Assembly: GCA_016765495.1 (NCBI GenBank)
Contig: JAESPV010000083.1
Location: 1-42,412 of the forward strand
Source: Desulfocapsa sp.
GTDB lineage: Bacteria > Desulfobacterota > Desulfobulbia > Desulfobulbales > Desulfocapsaceae
Direction: 5' to 3'
DNA: 42,412 nt
A program made the translations under genes and the position numbers. The notes beneath the pieces are model-generated. The model was not told the DNA's origin. It saw nothing but the letters and a program-made list of their open reading frames with translations, and made no database searches. Positions 24,905 through 34,268 of the stretch are shown here, piece after piece; position 1 is the stretch's first letter, and every line of letters begins with the position of its first letter.

Positions 24905-26745
24905 TATTCCACGGTCACACTTTTGGCAAGATTTCGAGGCTGATCAACATCACAACCACGCCTGGAAGCAATCTCATAGGACAGCAACTGGGCGGGAATC
25001 GTATACAGAATTGGATTTAATTCTTCATGGACTTCAGGAAGATAGAGAACATCATCTGTAATACTTTTTAAATGGGTATCACCTTCAGTACCAATGAGAA
25101 TTAAACGTCCCTGACGGGCTTTTATCTCTTCTACATTGGAAATGGATTTTTGGTAAACAGCGTCTTTGGGAGTTAACCCTAAAACCGGCATATCCTTATC
25201 AATAAGTGCGATGGGACCATGCTTAAGCTCCCCTGAAGCATATCCTTCTGCATGAATATAGGAAATTTCCTTCAACTTCAGTGCACCCTCCAGAGCTATG
25301 GGGAAGTTAAGCCCCCTGCCCACAAAAAGGAAATCACGGGAATCATAATAGTCTTCAATCAACTCTTTTATTTCAGCCTGCAAGACCGGCAACAATTGTT
25401 CAATCACCCTGGGAAGACTGATAAGTTCTTTGCCCAGTTTCATACGCTGCACGGCGTCCATACTTCCTTTTTTCTCTGCAAGAAAAAGGGTAAACAAAAA
25501 CAGTGCTGCAAGCTGAGAAGTAAAGGCCTTAGTGGAAGCCACTCCGATTTCAGGACCAGCATGGGTATAAACCGTCCCATGAGCCTCGCGGGTCATGGTG
25601 GAACCAACCACGTTACAAATAATAACAATTTTTGATCCAAGCTCTTTGGCGAGTCGGATTCCTGCTAAAGTGTCTGCTGTTTCTCCGGATTGGGAGATCG
25701 CAACGGTAAGAACTTTTTCATCAATCAGAAGTGTTCGATACCTGAACTCAGAGGCTATATCCACCTCAACGACTATTCCGGCCCAACGTTCAATCCAGTA
25801 TTTGGCAACCAGGGCTGCGTGCCATGAAGTACCGCAGGCCACCAGAACAATACGTTCTATTCCAGCAAGATCGTTATCACTTAAATTCATTTCAGGTAAC
25901 GTGACGCTTCCAGTTTCAGGATTAATGCGACCACTTACCGTATCTCTGATAGCCTGTGGCTGCTCGTAGATCTCTTTCAGCATAAAATGCTTATAACCAC
26001 CCTTCTCAGCCATGCCGGCGTTCCAGGAAATGGTTTGCACTTCCTTCTCGACGACTTCACCAGTGACGAGAGAATATATGGTATGATTGTCGGATTTAAG
26101 AACGACAAGTTCCTGATCATCAAGAAAGATTATTTGATTGGTATAGGGAAGAAGAGGAGGAATATCAGAAGCCAGAAAACCACCTTCTTTTTCATGAACA
26201 CCAAGCACCAGTGGACTATGATTTCTGGCAGCAATCAGGGTATCTGGCATGCCCGTCCAGAGAACACCAAGGGCATAGGAACCTTCAACTCTGGTTAGCG
26301 CTTTCGTAACAGCTGCACGAAGATCGCCATCAAGGTATTCTTCTATAAGATGGGCAAGAACCTCGGTGTCAGTTTCAGAGGAGAACCGATGTCCCTTTTC
26401 AATAAGTTCATTACGCAATGAATGATAATTTTCGATAATTCCATTGTGAACCACAACAATCTCGCCACTACAATCACTGTGGGGATGTGCATTTTCTTTT
26501 GTGGGAGCACCATGAGTTGCCCAGCGGGTATGACCAAGACCAATATGAGCAGGAGCTCCTATGGCCTCGTCCATGATGTTTTCAAGATTCTGAAGTTTTC
26601 CTTCACTTCTGTATTTTATAAGCTTTTCATCCTGAAGATAGACAATACCAGCAGAATCATAGCCTCGATATTCCAGACGCTTCAGCCCTTCAAGTATCAC
26701 TGGAACTAAGCGTCTCCTTCCAACATATCCTACAATCCCACACAT
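24904..26745 (-). CDS. glmS: glutamine--fructose-6-phosphate aminotransferase (isomerising)
   Basis: A 613-aa enzyme making glucosamine-6-phosphate, the entry to UDP-GlcNAc. Cys2 after the start Met is the glutaminase nucleophile (MCGIVGYVG), with HTRWATHG and HNGIIENY in the N-domain. Two SIS domains follow (VACGTSWHAA, SQSGETADT, ASTKAF, GRGLNFPIALEGALKLKE), and DQPRNLAKSVTVE ends the protein. GGGTGA precedes the ATG. It leads the envelope operon. I see no glmS ribozyme upstream. Confidence 0.98.
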   Translation of the reverse strand: MCGIVGYVGRRRLVPVILEGLKRLEYRGYDSAGIVYLQDEKLIKYRSEGKLQNLENIMDEAIGAPAHIGLGHTRWATHGAPTKENAHPHSDCSGEIVVVHNGIIENYHSLRNELIEKGHRFSSETDTEVLAHLIEEYLDGDLRAAVTKALTRVEGSYALGVLWTGMPDTLIAARNHSPLVLGVHEKEGGFLASDIPPLLPYTNQIIFLDDQELVVLKSDNHTIYSLVTGEVVEKEVQTISWNAGMAEKGGYKHFMLKEIYEQPQAIRDTVSGRINPETGSVTLPEMNLSDNDLAGIERIVLVACGTSWHAALVAKYWIERWAGIVVEVDIASEFRYRTLLIDEKVLTVAISQSGETADTLAGIRLAKELGSKIVIICNVVGSTMTREAHGTVYTHAGPEIGVASTKAFTSQLAALFLFTLFLAEKKGSMDAVQRMKLGKELISLPRVIEQLLPVLQAEIKELIEDYYDSRDFLFVGRGLNFPIALEGALKLKEISYIHAEGYASGELKHGPIALIDKDMPVLGLTPKDAVYQKSISNVEEIKARQGRLILIGTEGDTHLKSITDDVLYLPEVHEELNPILYTIPAQLLSYEIASRRGCDVDQPRNLAKSVTVE

Positions 26746-26940
26746 ATATCACCCTCTCTTTTTATCAGAATAACATTTTTTTCTATCATCAATCAGATAA
26801 ATAGTATTATAGAATAACATGCAAATTTTCATTAATGCGAGTTTTTTCTTGTTCCTTAAAAGAAAATGAGTATTTTTACAGAGGATTGTGTCGTAAAAAT
26901 TCTACTTCTCTATAAAACAATAAACCAGTCAGGTACTACC

Positions 26941-27492
26941 ATGAATAACAAACAACGATTAAAAGAAATTCTTCTCGAAAAATCATACCGTAAAGGTGAA
27001 TTCACGCTCACATCAGGAAAAACATCCGATTTTTATATCGATGTTAAGCAAACCTCCCTATCAGCAGAGGGAAGCTATTTATGCGGCAAACTGATCCTTG
27101 ATTTAATGCTTGCAGCCGACACTCCTATTCAGGCAGTGGGAGGAATGACACTTGGTGCAGACCCGCTGGTTTCTGCAGTATCGGTCGTAAGTCATCTGGA
27201 AGGACATCCCGTTCCTGCTTTTATCGTTCGCAAAGAGGCTAAAGGTCACGGCACCGGAAACTACATAGAGGGACTGTCCAATATGCCTGCCGGTTGCACA
27301 GTTACTCTTCTTGAAGACGTGGTCACCACCGGTGGTACGCTGGTTCAGGTGATCAAACGTGTAGAAGATGCAGGTTTTGTCGTGGGACAGGTCATCACAG
27401 TTGTTGAACGTCAGGAAGGTGGAGTAGATGTTCTCGCTGAAGCCGGCTACAAGCTTGAGTCGCTCTTCACTCGTGAACAACTCCTGAGCTAA
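26941..27492 (+). CDS. pyrE: orotate phosphoribosyltransferase
   Basis: A 183-aa pyrimidine biosynthesis enzyme turning orotate and PRPP into OMP. It has SGKTSDFYIDVKQ, the RKEAKGHGTGNYIEG catalytic loop and the PRPP motif TLLEDVVTTGGTL. I chose the ATG at 26941; an ATG 25 codons upstream adds a stretch not typical of the family. It is divergent from glmS. Confidence 0.95.
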   Translation: MNNKQRLKEILLEKSYRKGEFTLTSGKTSDFYIDVKQTSLSAEGSYLCGKLILDLMLAADTPIQAVGGMTLGADPLVSAVSVVSHLEGHPVPAFIVRKEAKGHGTGNYIEGLSNMPAGCTVTLLEDVVTTGGTLVQVIKRVEDAGFVVGQVITVVERQEGGVDVLAEAGYKLESLFTREQLLS

Positions 27493-27495
27493 GCC

Positions 27496-27666
27496 ATGAA
27501 ATGTCGAAAATGTTCAGAGAAGCTTGAGGTTCTTCGCCAGTGTCGCCGTATTCGATTACGTTGTACAGGATGTAAGCATGAATATACGATTCATGAAGTG
27601 GCGAGTGATTTAGATCCTGAAACAGAAGCTATTTTAGAGCGTTACACCGTTCTTATCTATGACTGA
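27496..27666 (+). CDS. dual-CXXC small protein
   Basis: A 56-aa protein starting 3 bases after pyrE. It carries two CXXC pairs (CRKC at residues 3-6 and CTGC around 23-26) in a basic N-terminal half that looks like a zinc ribbon, then an acidic helix ending in YTVLIYD. It resembles the small dual-CXXC proteins, some of them selenoproteins, seen in sulfate reducers and relatives; all four positions are Cys here. Function is unknown. Confidence 0.75.
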   Translation: MKCRKCSEKLEVLRQCRRIRLRCTGCKHEYTIHEVASDLDPETEAILERYTVLIYD

Positions 27667-27917
27667 TTACCAAAAGAGAGATTTTTTATCTCATTTATTT
27701 AAAATACTCTTTTTAACCAAAACACCCGTTTATATGTGTATTTCCCGATGACCAATCCAGCGTATAGATATAAATTCTATAGCATATTTATTTTTTATCT
27801 ATAGTAATTTTTTTTCTCATGATATTATGGGGAATGGGTTGACTGCAAGCGGGAAAAAGACCTGTTAATTGAGAAGAAAAAGGAAGTTTCTAATCCCCGA
27901 AAATAGGGCAACGAGCA

Positions 27918-28412
27918 ATGTCAAGAGACCAACAGCATGGAATGAAGATACAAAAGTCGTTTGTGAAAACAAATGATACCGCTTCAATCCGATGTCCAGA
28001 TTGTGCGCTTGTAAAAAACATTGCGGTGGGAAAATTTCGCAACAGCAGACACACCCTCAAAACCCGTTGCAGTTGTGGAGCTATCTTCCTCGTTGCCCTT
28101 GATTTCCGCAGGCACTACCGAAAACCAACAAACATAATCGGGGTGTATTCACTTATTGGTGAACACTGCTCGGGTGGCGGGCAAATGCAGGTCAACAATA
28201 TTTCACGTAGTGGCGTTGGATTCTCCGTATCTGGTACACACAATATAAAAGCTGGCCAGAAAGCACTTCTTAACTTCAGAATCGATGACAAAAAACAGAC
28301 TGAGCTCACCAAAAAAGTAGTGATCAAAAATATCCGGAACAATATGGTGGGCTGTGAATTTATTAATCAGAACCAGATTGGCAAAGACTTAGGATTTTAT
28401 CTCCGACCCTGA
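27918..28412 (+). CDS. PilZ domain protein with N-terminal zinc-ribbon-like part
   Basis: A 164-aa protein. Residues 25-60 hold CPDC and CSC pairs that look like a zinc ribbon. From about 65 a PilZ domain carries the c-di-GMP motifs: an arginine-rich RRHYRK, then NNISRSGVGF (consensus D/NxSxxG). It is likely a c-di-GMP receiver; the output partner is unknown. The upstream 250 bases hold no gene. Confidence 0.88.
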   Translation: MSRDQQHGMKIQKSFVKTNDTASIRCPDCALVKNIAVGKFRNSRHTLKTRCSCGAIFLVALDFRRHYRKPTNIIGVYSLIGEHCSGGGQMQVNNISRSGVGFSVSGTHNIKAGQKALLNFRIDDKKQTELTKKVVIKNIRNNMVGCEFINQNQIGKDLGFYLRP

Positions 28413-28428
28413 AAAAATATCTCACATA

Positions 28429-30060
28429 TCAGTTTTGTAGAATTTTCCCCATAATTTTCTGGGCCTTTTCCAAAAATGGCGCCAGGGTTTCAATATTCAG
28501 TGCGCTAACCACAATTCCCTCACGTGCCACATCCGCTAGCAGCATCGCATCATCCCCCACTTGATCAGACTTATTAAAGAGCTTCAGACACGGAATCGCA
28601 CCAAGGTCAAGCTCTTGTAATAAATCATCCACCACCTTCATCTGTTCACGAAAGCAGGGGTTTGAAAGATCCACCACGTGAACGAGGAGATCCGCCTCTT
28701 CCAGTTCTTCCAGCGTTGCCTTGAATGCCTGAAGTAAGTCAGCAGGAAGATTCCTTATAAAACCAACGGTGTCTGTGATAACTACTTCCATGTCACGTGG
28801 AAAACGAAGGCGCCGGCTTGTGGGATCAAGTGTGGCAAAGAGTTTGTCCTCAGCCACAATATCACTTTGAGTCAGAGTATTTAACAGGGTAGATTTTCCA
28901 GCATTGGTGTAGCCTACAAGCGAAAGTACCGGTAATTCTTTTTTCCTGCGTCTGGATCTTCTCTGATAGCGTTCTTTGCTAACCTTTTTAAGCTCTTTTG
29001 CAAGCCTTGCCAGCCGATCGTTGATTCGTCTTTTATCGATCTCAAGTTTCGTTTCACCCGGCCCCCTTGCACCAATACCACCAGTTAGACGAGACAAAGC
29101 ATCGTCGCGGGAAGAGAGTCTCGGCAGCATATATTTCAACTGAGCCATCTCCACCTGCAGTTTCCCCTCACGACTGAGCGCCCTGTGAGCGAAAATATCC
29201 AAAATAAGCTGCGTCCTGTCTATTACCCGTAGATCAGTGTAATCGGTTATGGAACGGATTTGAGAGGGGTTCAGTTCCTGATCAAAAATAAGCAGATTGG
29301 CATTTAACTGTAATGCCTGAATCATGATATCGGCAAGCTTACCTTTACCAAGAATAAGACGGGGATTGATCTTTCGTCTATGTTGCATGACCTTGGCCAA
29401 CACAACAATCTCATCTGATTCAGCAAGTTCAGCCAGCTCACGCATGGACTCTTCGGCATGAATCTTCGGCAAGCTGCTTACACTGACAAGGATGGCCAGA
29501 TCCTTGCCACTTGTCACTTCTTTACTACTGGACTTTCTGGTAAACTCACTTTCGAGGGCATGGATAAATTCTTCAAAGGAGTCTTTTTGATTAGCCGGAT
29601 GAACAGGTGGAAGAAAGGCCCAGTTTTTTCCATCACGGGAATCCGGAAGAAGATGTACTGAGTAGAGTCGCTCTGGCAGACCATCCGAGGCCACCTTCAA
29701 AACAGACAGCAAATCAAGGCGTAGAAAAAGAAGATCCATCAGGTCTTCATCACTTATATCTTCACCAGCCAGATGGGTATGAACCAAACGGAGACCTTTC
29801 AAACGGCCACGACTACGGATATGTGAAAGTTGAGGAATCATAATCCCTCTATAATCACCGACGATAACTGCTTCAACTTTGCCGGAACGTTGCAAAAGTA
29901 GACCAATCTGTCTATTCAAATCGAAAGAAAGCTGGCAGAGAGTACGTGCCATCTCGGGCCCTACAATTTCATCCCTGCTTCCCCGTTTTCCGGCAAGACG
30001 TTCCAGCATTTTCAGCTGATTCTTTTTTAATCCGCTTGTGTTACCACTAACAAGTGCCAT
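28429..30060 (-). CDS. hflX: GTPase HflX
   Basis: A 543-aa ribosome-associated GTPase that splits or rescues stalled 70S ribosomes. It has the HflX N-domain with LILGKGKL, FDQELNPSQIRSI and RLTGGIGARGPGETKLE, followed by G1 GYTNAGKST, the switch region, DTVGF and NKSD. It is longer than E. coli HflX (426 aa) by an N-terminal extension of about 190 residues, as in many delta-type proteins. It converges with the PilZ gene. Confidence 0.95.
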   Translation of the reverse strand: MALVSGNTSGLKKNQLKMLERLAGKRGSRDEIVGPEMARTLCQLSFDLNRQIGLLLQRSGKVEAVIVGDYRGIMIPQLSHIRSRGRLKGLRLVHTHLAGEDISDEDLMDLLFLRLDLLSVLKVASDGLPERLYSVHLLPDSRDGKNWAFLPPVHPANQKDSFEEFIHALESEFTRKSSSKEVTSGKDLAILVSVSSLPKIHAEESMRELAELAESDEIVVLAKVMQHRRKINPRLILGKGKLADIMIQALQLNANLLIFDQELNPSQIRSITDYTDLRVIDRTQLILDIFAHRALSREGKLQVEMAQLKYMLPRLSSRDDALSRLTGGIGARGPGETKLEIDKRRINDRLARLAKELKKVSKERYQRRSRRRKKELPVLSLVGYTNAGKSTLLNTLTQSDIVAEDKLFATLDPTSRRLRFPRDMEVVITDTVGFIRNLPADLLQAFKATLEELEEADLLVHVVDLSNPCFREQMKVVDDLLQELDLGAIPCLKLFNKSDQVGDDAMLLADVAREGIVVSALNIETLAPFLEKAQKIMGKILQN

Positions 30061-30160
30061 AATGAAAATATAATTATTAAGGAGTACAAGGTACAGTATG
30101 TATCAATGCTAAAGGTGTAAGCAAGATATACGTTGGGCCTCTCTTACTGGGGGCATAGCT

Positions 30161-31465
30161 TTAGCTCTTCAGATATTGCTCAATAGACGTCGCTATAGTT
30201 TCAAACACTTTTCGGAAAACCGCTTCGTCACGCTCAAGCAGAGTCACCCGAAAGCCCTGAAGATCTGTGGCAAAAGATGTTAAAGGAACCACACAGATAC
30301 CAGTGGCACCAAGCAGATAATACACAAAACGCTTATCCAGTGATGTTCCCTCGGGGCTTACAAGTTTTCTTATCATTTCGTTGACTTCAGCATTTTCAAT
30401 GGGCAGGACCTGGTCATGAGTTAAGGCGCCATCTTCAAAACAGACACTCATATAAAAAGCGCCGTTGGGACGATTCACTAACACACCCTTCAAACCTTTT
30501 AAGCAGTCGTAGGCAATGTTGGAAAACTTCTCGTAACGAGCAATACGCTCTTCGAGATAGCCCTGGTACTTTGGATGCTGAACCACCTTGGGGAAGACGA
30601 TCTGGGGCAAAGTTGTGGAACAGACTTCAACCATTTTGGAGTTCAAAATCGACTGGACATATTTGGCAAACATGGGGTCTTTCTCCCCGTTATACACTTC
30701 AATCCAACCACAACGTGAACCGGGCCAGGGCATCTCTTTTGAAATGCCACGCATGGCAATTGCCGGTACATCACCAATCACTTCGGAAAGAGCAGATGTG
30801 GAAGTTCCGTTATAAACAATATTATGGTAGACTTCATCGCAGATGATAAAGAGATCATAACGACTGGCAAGTTCAACAATCGCTTCCAGTATGTGAGTCG
30901 GGTACACTGCTCCCGTTGGATTGTCAGGATTGATAATCAGTATACCAGCCACGGCTGGATTATACTTAATGGACTTTTCCAGATCATCCAGGTCAGGATA
31001 CCAGTGATAATTGGGATCAAGAATGTAAGTAAGAGGTCTATCCCCTGCATGAGCTGCTTCTGCCGAGGAATGCGTTGTGTAACTTGGTGTTGGCACCAGA
31101 ACCCGAGCTGTCCTTTTCAGAAAACCAAAAATTTTGGAAATGGCATCCCCCAGACCATTGAAGAAAAGAATATCTTCAGGGCTAATCTGTGCGCCGCCTC
31201 GTTTATTGGTTTCAGCAGCAATAAACTCACGGGTACTTAACACACCCCTGGTCGGGCAGTAACCATAGGTACTATCCTGCATAACAGCATCTGCAACAAT
31301 CTCTTTCATCCATAGGGGAATCTGCTCTCCCTTTGCGATGGGATCACCGATGTTTTCCCAGTTGGTACTAAGCCCCAGCTTTTGCAGTTTCATCCCGACA
31401 TTCACAATGTTACGAATTTCGTATGTCAGTTCACCTGCACCAATATGAACTATATCTGTCCTCAT
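30161..31465 (-). CDS. PLP-dependent class I/II aminotransferase
   Basis: A 434-aa fold-type I aminotransferase. It has YGYCPTRGVLSTREFIA, INPDNPTGAVYP, CDEVYHNIVYNG, the PLP lysine in ISKEMPWPGSRCGW, and a C-terminal FRVTLLERDE arginine. It is likely an alanine- or aromatic-type enzyme; the substrate cannot be read from sequence. I start at ATG 31465, with GGAG 8 bases upstream; the longer frame begins at 31504 inside repeat E. Confidence 0.9.
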   Translation of the reverse strand: MRTDIVHIGAGELTYEIRNIVNVGMKLQKLGLSTNWENIGDPIAKGEQIPLWMKEIVADAVMQDSTYGYCPTRGVLSTREFIAAETNKRGGAQISPEDILFFNGLGDAISKIFGFLKRTARVLVPTPSYTTHSSAEAAHAGDRPLTYILDPNYHWYPDLDDLEKSIKYNPAVAGILIINPDNPTGAVYPTHILEAIVELASRYDLFIICDEVYHNIVYNGTSTSALSEVIGDVPAIAMRGISKEMPWPGSRCGWIEVYNGEKDPMFAKYVQSILNSKMVEVCSTTLPQIVFPKVVQHPKYQGYLEERIARYEKFSNIAYDCLKGLKGVLVNRPNGAFYMSVCFEDGALTHDQVLPIENAEVNEMIRKLVSPEGTSLDKRFVYYLLGATGICVVPLTSFATDLQGFRVTLLERDEAVFRKVFETIATSIEQYLKS

Positions 31466-31492
31466 TACATCTACTCCATTTTTTATAGACCA

Positions 31493-31673
31493 AGGAATGT
31501 ACACTCAACAACTTGAACATCTACGAAGTCTGCGCTTACCTACTTACCCTTTATGCCACCACCTGTACTTGAAACAAAACATTACATACTGGTAGCATGC
31601 GTCTTTTTGCCAAACGCAAGTGACGAAAAAAAATTGCGGCGTAATATGTTCAGGTTGTTGAGTTCCCGTTCCT
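31493..31673 (+). repeat. palindromic interspersed repeat, long copy E
   Basis: A 181-base element with terminal inverted repeats of about 27 bases (left ACTCAACAACTTGAACAT, right ATGTTCAGGTTGTTGAG). It ends GGAATGTACAC and TTCCCGTTCCT, like the other copies. Its middle shares TACTTGAAACAAA and AAATTGCGGCGTAATATG with copy D. It looks like a MITE. It lies upstream of the aminotransferase. Confidence 0.8.
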
Positions 31674-31759
31674 GAAGGATTTCAGGCTGAAAACTGATCT
31701 CATCCCTTCAGCCTTCGGACTGCAACCTGTCTCATTACCACAACTGTCATTTAATTTCA

Positions 31760-33112
31760 TCATTCATCATATTTATGTAACTTGTTTTGCAGGGTCTTGC
31801 GTGTAATGCCAAGCCTTCTGGCTGATTCACTTTTATTGCCGCCGGTCTCTTCAAGGGTTTTTAATATCAAAACCTTTTCCTGAGCCTGAAGAGATGAAGG
31901 CTTCTCTTCCTCATCTTCTGTGTTTTTCTCCATTTGCTGTTTCTGAATGGGCAGAGGCAAACTTTTTTCAGTAAGATACTCTCCACGCATAAGGATCACT
32001 CCACGTTCAATGGCATTTTCAAGCTCCCTTACATTGCCGGGCCAACCGTATGAACAGAGGAGTTCCATACATTCAGGAGTAACACCTGCAACCTCACGCC
32101 TGTTCTTCTCAGCAAATTTACGAACAAAATGGTTCACCAGCAGGGGAATATCATCACTGCGTTCCCGAAGCGGTGGGACAGTTACAGTCACAACATTGAG
32201 TCTGTAGTAAAGATCTTCACGAAAGTTTCCGTTCCGAACCTCCTGCTCAAGATCCCTGTTTGTGGCGGCAATAATTCTGGCATCGGTATAAATAGTCTCT
32301 TCACCACCCACCCGCTGCAATTCATGCTCCTGCAACACACGAAGCATTTTCACCTGCATGGCTTGAGAAGTCTCACCAATTTCATCCAGAAACAGGGTGC
32401 CGCCTTCTGCCTGGACAAACTTTCCTTCACGTTTTTTATCAGCACCGGTATAGGCACCCTTTTCATGACCAAAGAGCTCGGATTCGAGTAAACTTTCAGC
32501 CAATGCTGCACAGTTGACTTTTACAAAAGGTTTTTCACTCCTATCGCTGTTCCGGTGTAATTCGGCAGCCACCAACTCTTTACCTGTCCCTGATTCACCG
32601 TTAATAAGGACTGTGGCCTCAGTCGGTGCCACATAGGAGATCATTTCCAGAAGTTCCTGTATCACAGAAGAATTGCCCAGAATACTTGAGGACTTAGGTG
32701 CAGCAGTACTTTCCCGGATCACCTGTTTCTTCTCTTCAACCTGTTTCTTATCCACTGCTCTTTCAAGGGTCAGGCGCAGGCGATCAAAATCAAGGGGCTT
32801 CGTCAGGTAATCATAGGCACCATGCTTGATAGCTTCCACTGCAGCATCCACGGAAGAATAGGCTGTCATAATGATTACGGGTAAGGCAGGGTGCATTATA
32901 TGAATTTTTCCAAAGGCCTCCATTCCATCCATTCTGGCCATGCGCACATCCATAAGCACTGCATCATAGGAAAACTTTGTAACAGCATCCACTGCAGTTT
33001 TACCATCATCGGCCTCGACACATTTCCAGCCCCACTCTTTAAACATGGAACAGAGCATATAGCGATGCACCTGCTCGTCGTCCACCACCAAAATGGTTAT
33101 CTGTTTTCCCAC
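31760..33112 (-). CDS. NtrC-family response regulator, orphan
   Basis: A 450-aa sigma-54 activator. The receiver is intact: acidic VVDDE, phospho-Asp in DAVLMDVRM, and TKPLD. The AAA+ domain has GESGTGKE, the canonical GAYTGA loop and [11 protein letters not shown]. The C-terminal Fis helix-turn-helix is NKSESARRLGITRKTLQNKL. A Glu- and Lys-rich linker (EKNTEDEEEKP) precedes the HTH. No kinase is adjacent. It is divergent from the DUF4388/roadblock pair, which it might control; that is inference. Confidence 0.94.
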   Translation of the reverse strand: MGKQITILVVDDEQVHRYMLCSMFKEWGWKCVEADDGKTAVDAVTKFSYDAVLMDVRMARMDGMEAFGKIHIMHPALPVIIMTAYSSVDAAVEAIKHGAYDYLTKPLDFDRLRLTLERAVDKKQVEEKKQVIRESTAAPKSSSILGNSSVIQELLEMISYVAPTEATVLINGESGTGKELVAAELHRNSDRSEKPFVKVNCAALAESLLESELFGHEKGAYTGADKKREGKFVQAEGGTLFLDEIGETSQAMQVKMLRVLQEHELQRVGGEETIYTDARIIAATNRDLEQEVRNGNFREDLYYRLNVVTVTVPPLRERSDDIPLLVNHFVRKFAEKNRREVAGVTPECMELLCSYGWPGNVRELENAIERGVILMRGEYLTEKSLPLPIQKQQMEKNTEDEEEKPSSLQAQEKVLILKTLEETGGNKSESARRLGITRKTLQNKLHKYDE

Positions 33113-33517
33113 ATCATTTCTCCCAGGAATGTATTTCAGAAATCACAAACGAGTAATAAACCAGTATAATTATAAGGTTTCCCCCACTCTACCCGCCAAA
33201 CCAAAGCTCTTGATCCATGAAGAGGACAGCTCTTTTTCATAATTTATACCGTATCATTCTATTTTTATCCTAGAAATATATAAAAATATCCGACTTGCTG
33301 CCTTTTACATCATTTTACTTGAAACACCACTTTTCCTCACGATTTCCCGGTTGCAGTTATTTTCACATTGTATTGGGAGGCGATTGCATAAAAAGTGTGA
33401 GTTCTAAAAAAAACTTCAAATTTGCCTACCCCTGTGATTAAATAATAATATGCTGCATATTTGCCAGCCTGCACCCTACCAAAAGAAAAGATTTATACCC
33501 TGGCCTGAAGAACACCA
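33113..33517. other. divergent intergenic region
   Basis: About 400 bases between the NtrC-type regulator and the DUF4388 gene. It is AT-rich, with no open frame of substance. I see no clear -24/-12 site (GG-N10-GC) and no good -35/-10 pair. Confidence 0.4.
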
Positions 33518-34243
33518 ATGACAGAAGAAAAAGTGGCTGACAAAACTCTACGAAAGAAAAACGATGGAATCATCAATGGAATTTCAATATCTTCCTTCCT
33601 GCAGATGCTGGAACAGGAAAGACATACGTGTTGTGTTCAGGTGTATTCAGATGACAAAAGTGGGGTTTTATACTTCGACAATGGACATCTGATTGATGCC
33701 GAACATAATGGTCTGAGTGGAATAGAAGCTGCCTACCGTATTGTTTCGTGGGAGAATTCCAGTATCGCATTAAACGAAACCAGTACCAGACCCAGGCAGA
33801 TTGAACATCCTCTGGGATACATTCTTCTTAATGCCGCGAAACAGCAGGATGAGCTGAAGGAACCAATGGCTCCTAAAGCAACAATAACCTATGTTTCAGA
33901 TGAAGCAAAAACTGCTGGTGATTTGCAAAACAGTGTCAGTATCCTTTCTGATATCGAAGGTATCCGCTACTTCTACCTTTTAAATAAAACTGGTAAAATA
34001 ATTGCTCATTCAGCACCAGGTACAGACCTTGGCGAACTGCTTGTCTACTGCATTATAACAAGCAGCAATCTAAGGAAAGTATTGAATGTTAAGTCTCCCC
34101 GACGTATTCAAATGCAAATGAAAGACGGCAGTTCACTGCTCGTCATACCTAAAGCGGGAAAAATAATTTGCATGATCCTTGAGGCACATAGTTCCACCGA
34201 AAAAATTGCAAACCGGGTAAACGCCGGTCTATCTGTAAAATAG
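33518..34243 (+). CDS. DUF4388 and roadblock/LC7-like protein
   Basis: A 241-aa protein. Residues about 17-95 match a DUF4388 (PATAN-type) domain: GIINGISISSFLQMLEQ, GVLYFDNGHLIDAEHNGLSGIEAAYRI. Residues about 140-235 look like a roadblock/LC7 fold (IEGIRYFYLLNKTGKIIAHS). Such proteins often act with small Ras-like GTPases of the MglA type in polarity or gliding systems, but no GTPase gene is nearby. It is followed 25 bases later by a second roadblock protein. Confidence 0.8.
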   Translation: MTEEKVADKTLRKKNDGIINGISISSFLQMLEQERHTCCVQVYSDDKSGVLYFDNGHLIDAEHNGLSGIEAAYRIVSWENSSIALNETSTRPRQIEHPLGYILLNAAKQQDELKEPMAPKATITYVSDEAKTAGDLQNSVSILSDIEGIRYFYLLNKTGKIIAHSAPGTDLGELLVYCIITSSNLRKVLNVKSPRRIQMQMKDGSSLLVIPKAGKIICMILEAHSSTEKIANRVNAGLSVK

Positions 34244-34268
34244 GCGTTATTAAGAAAGCACTGGTAAT

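Noticed and set aside
26746..26865. glmS ribozyme upstream of glmS
   Set aside because: The leader is short and AT-rich with none of the ribozyme core; such ribozymes are mainly from Firmicutes.
27667..27917. Possible c-di-GMP riboswitch before the PilZ gene
   Set aside because: The G-rich stretch lacks the GEMM core pattern (GNRA loop and conserved GAAA/GGC blocks), so I do not call it.
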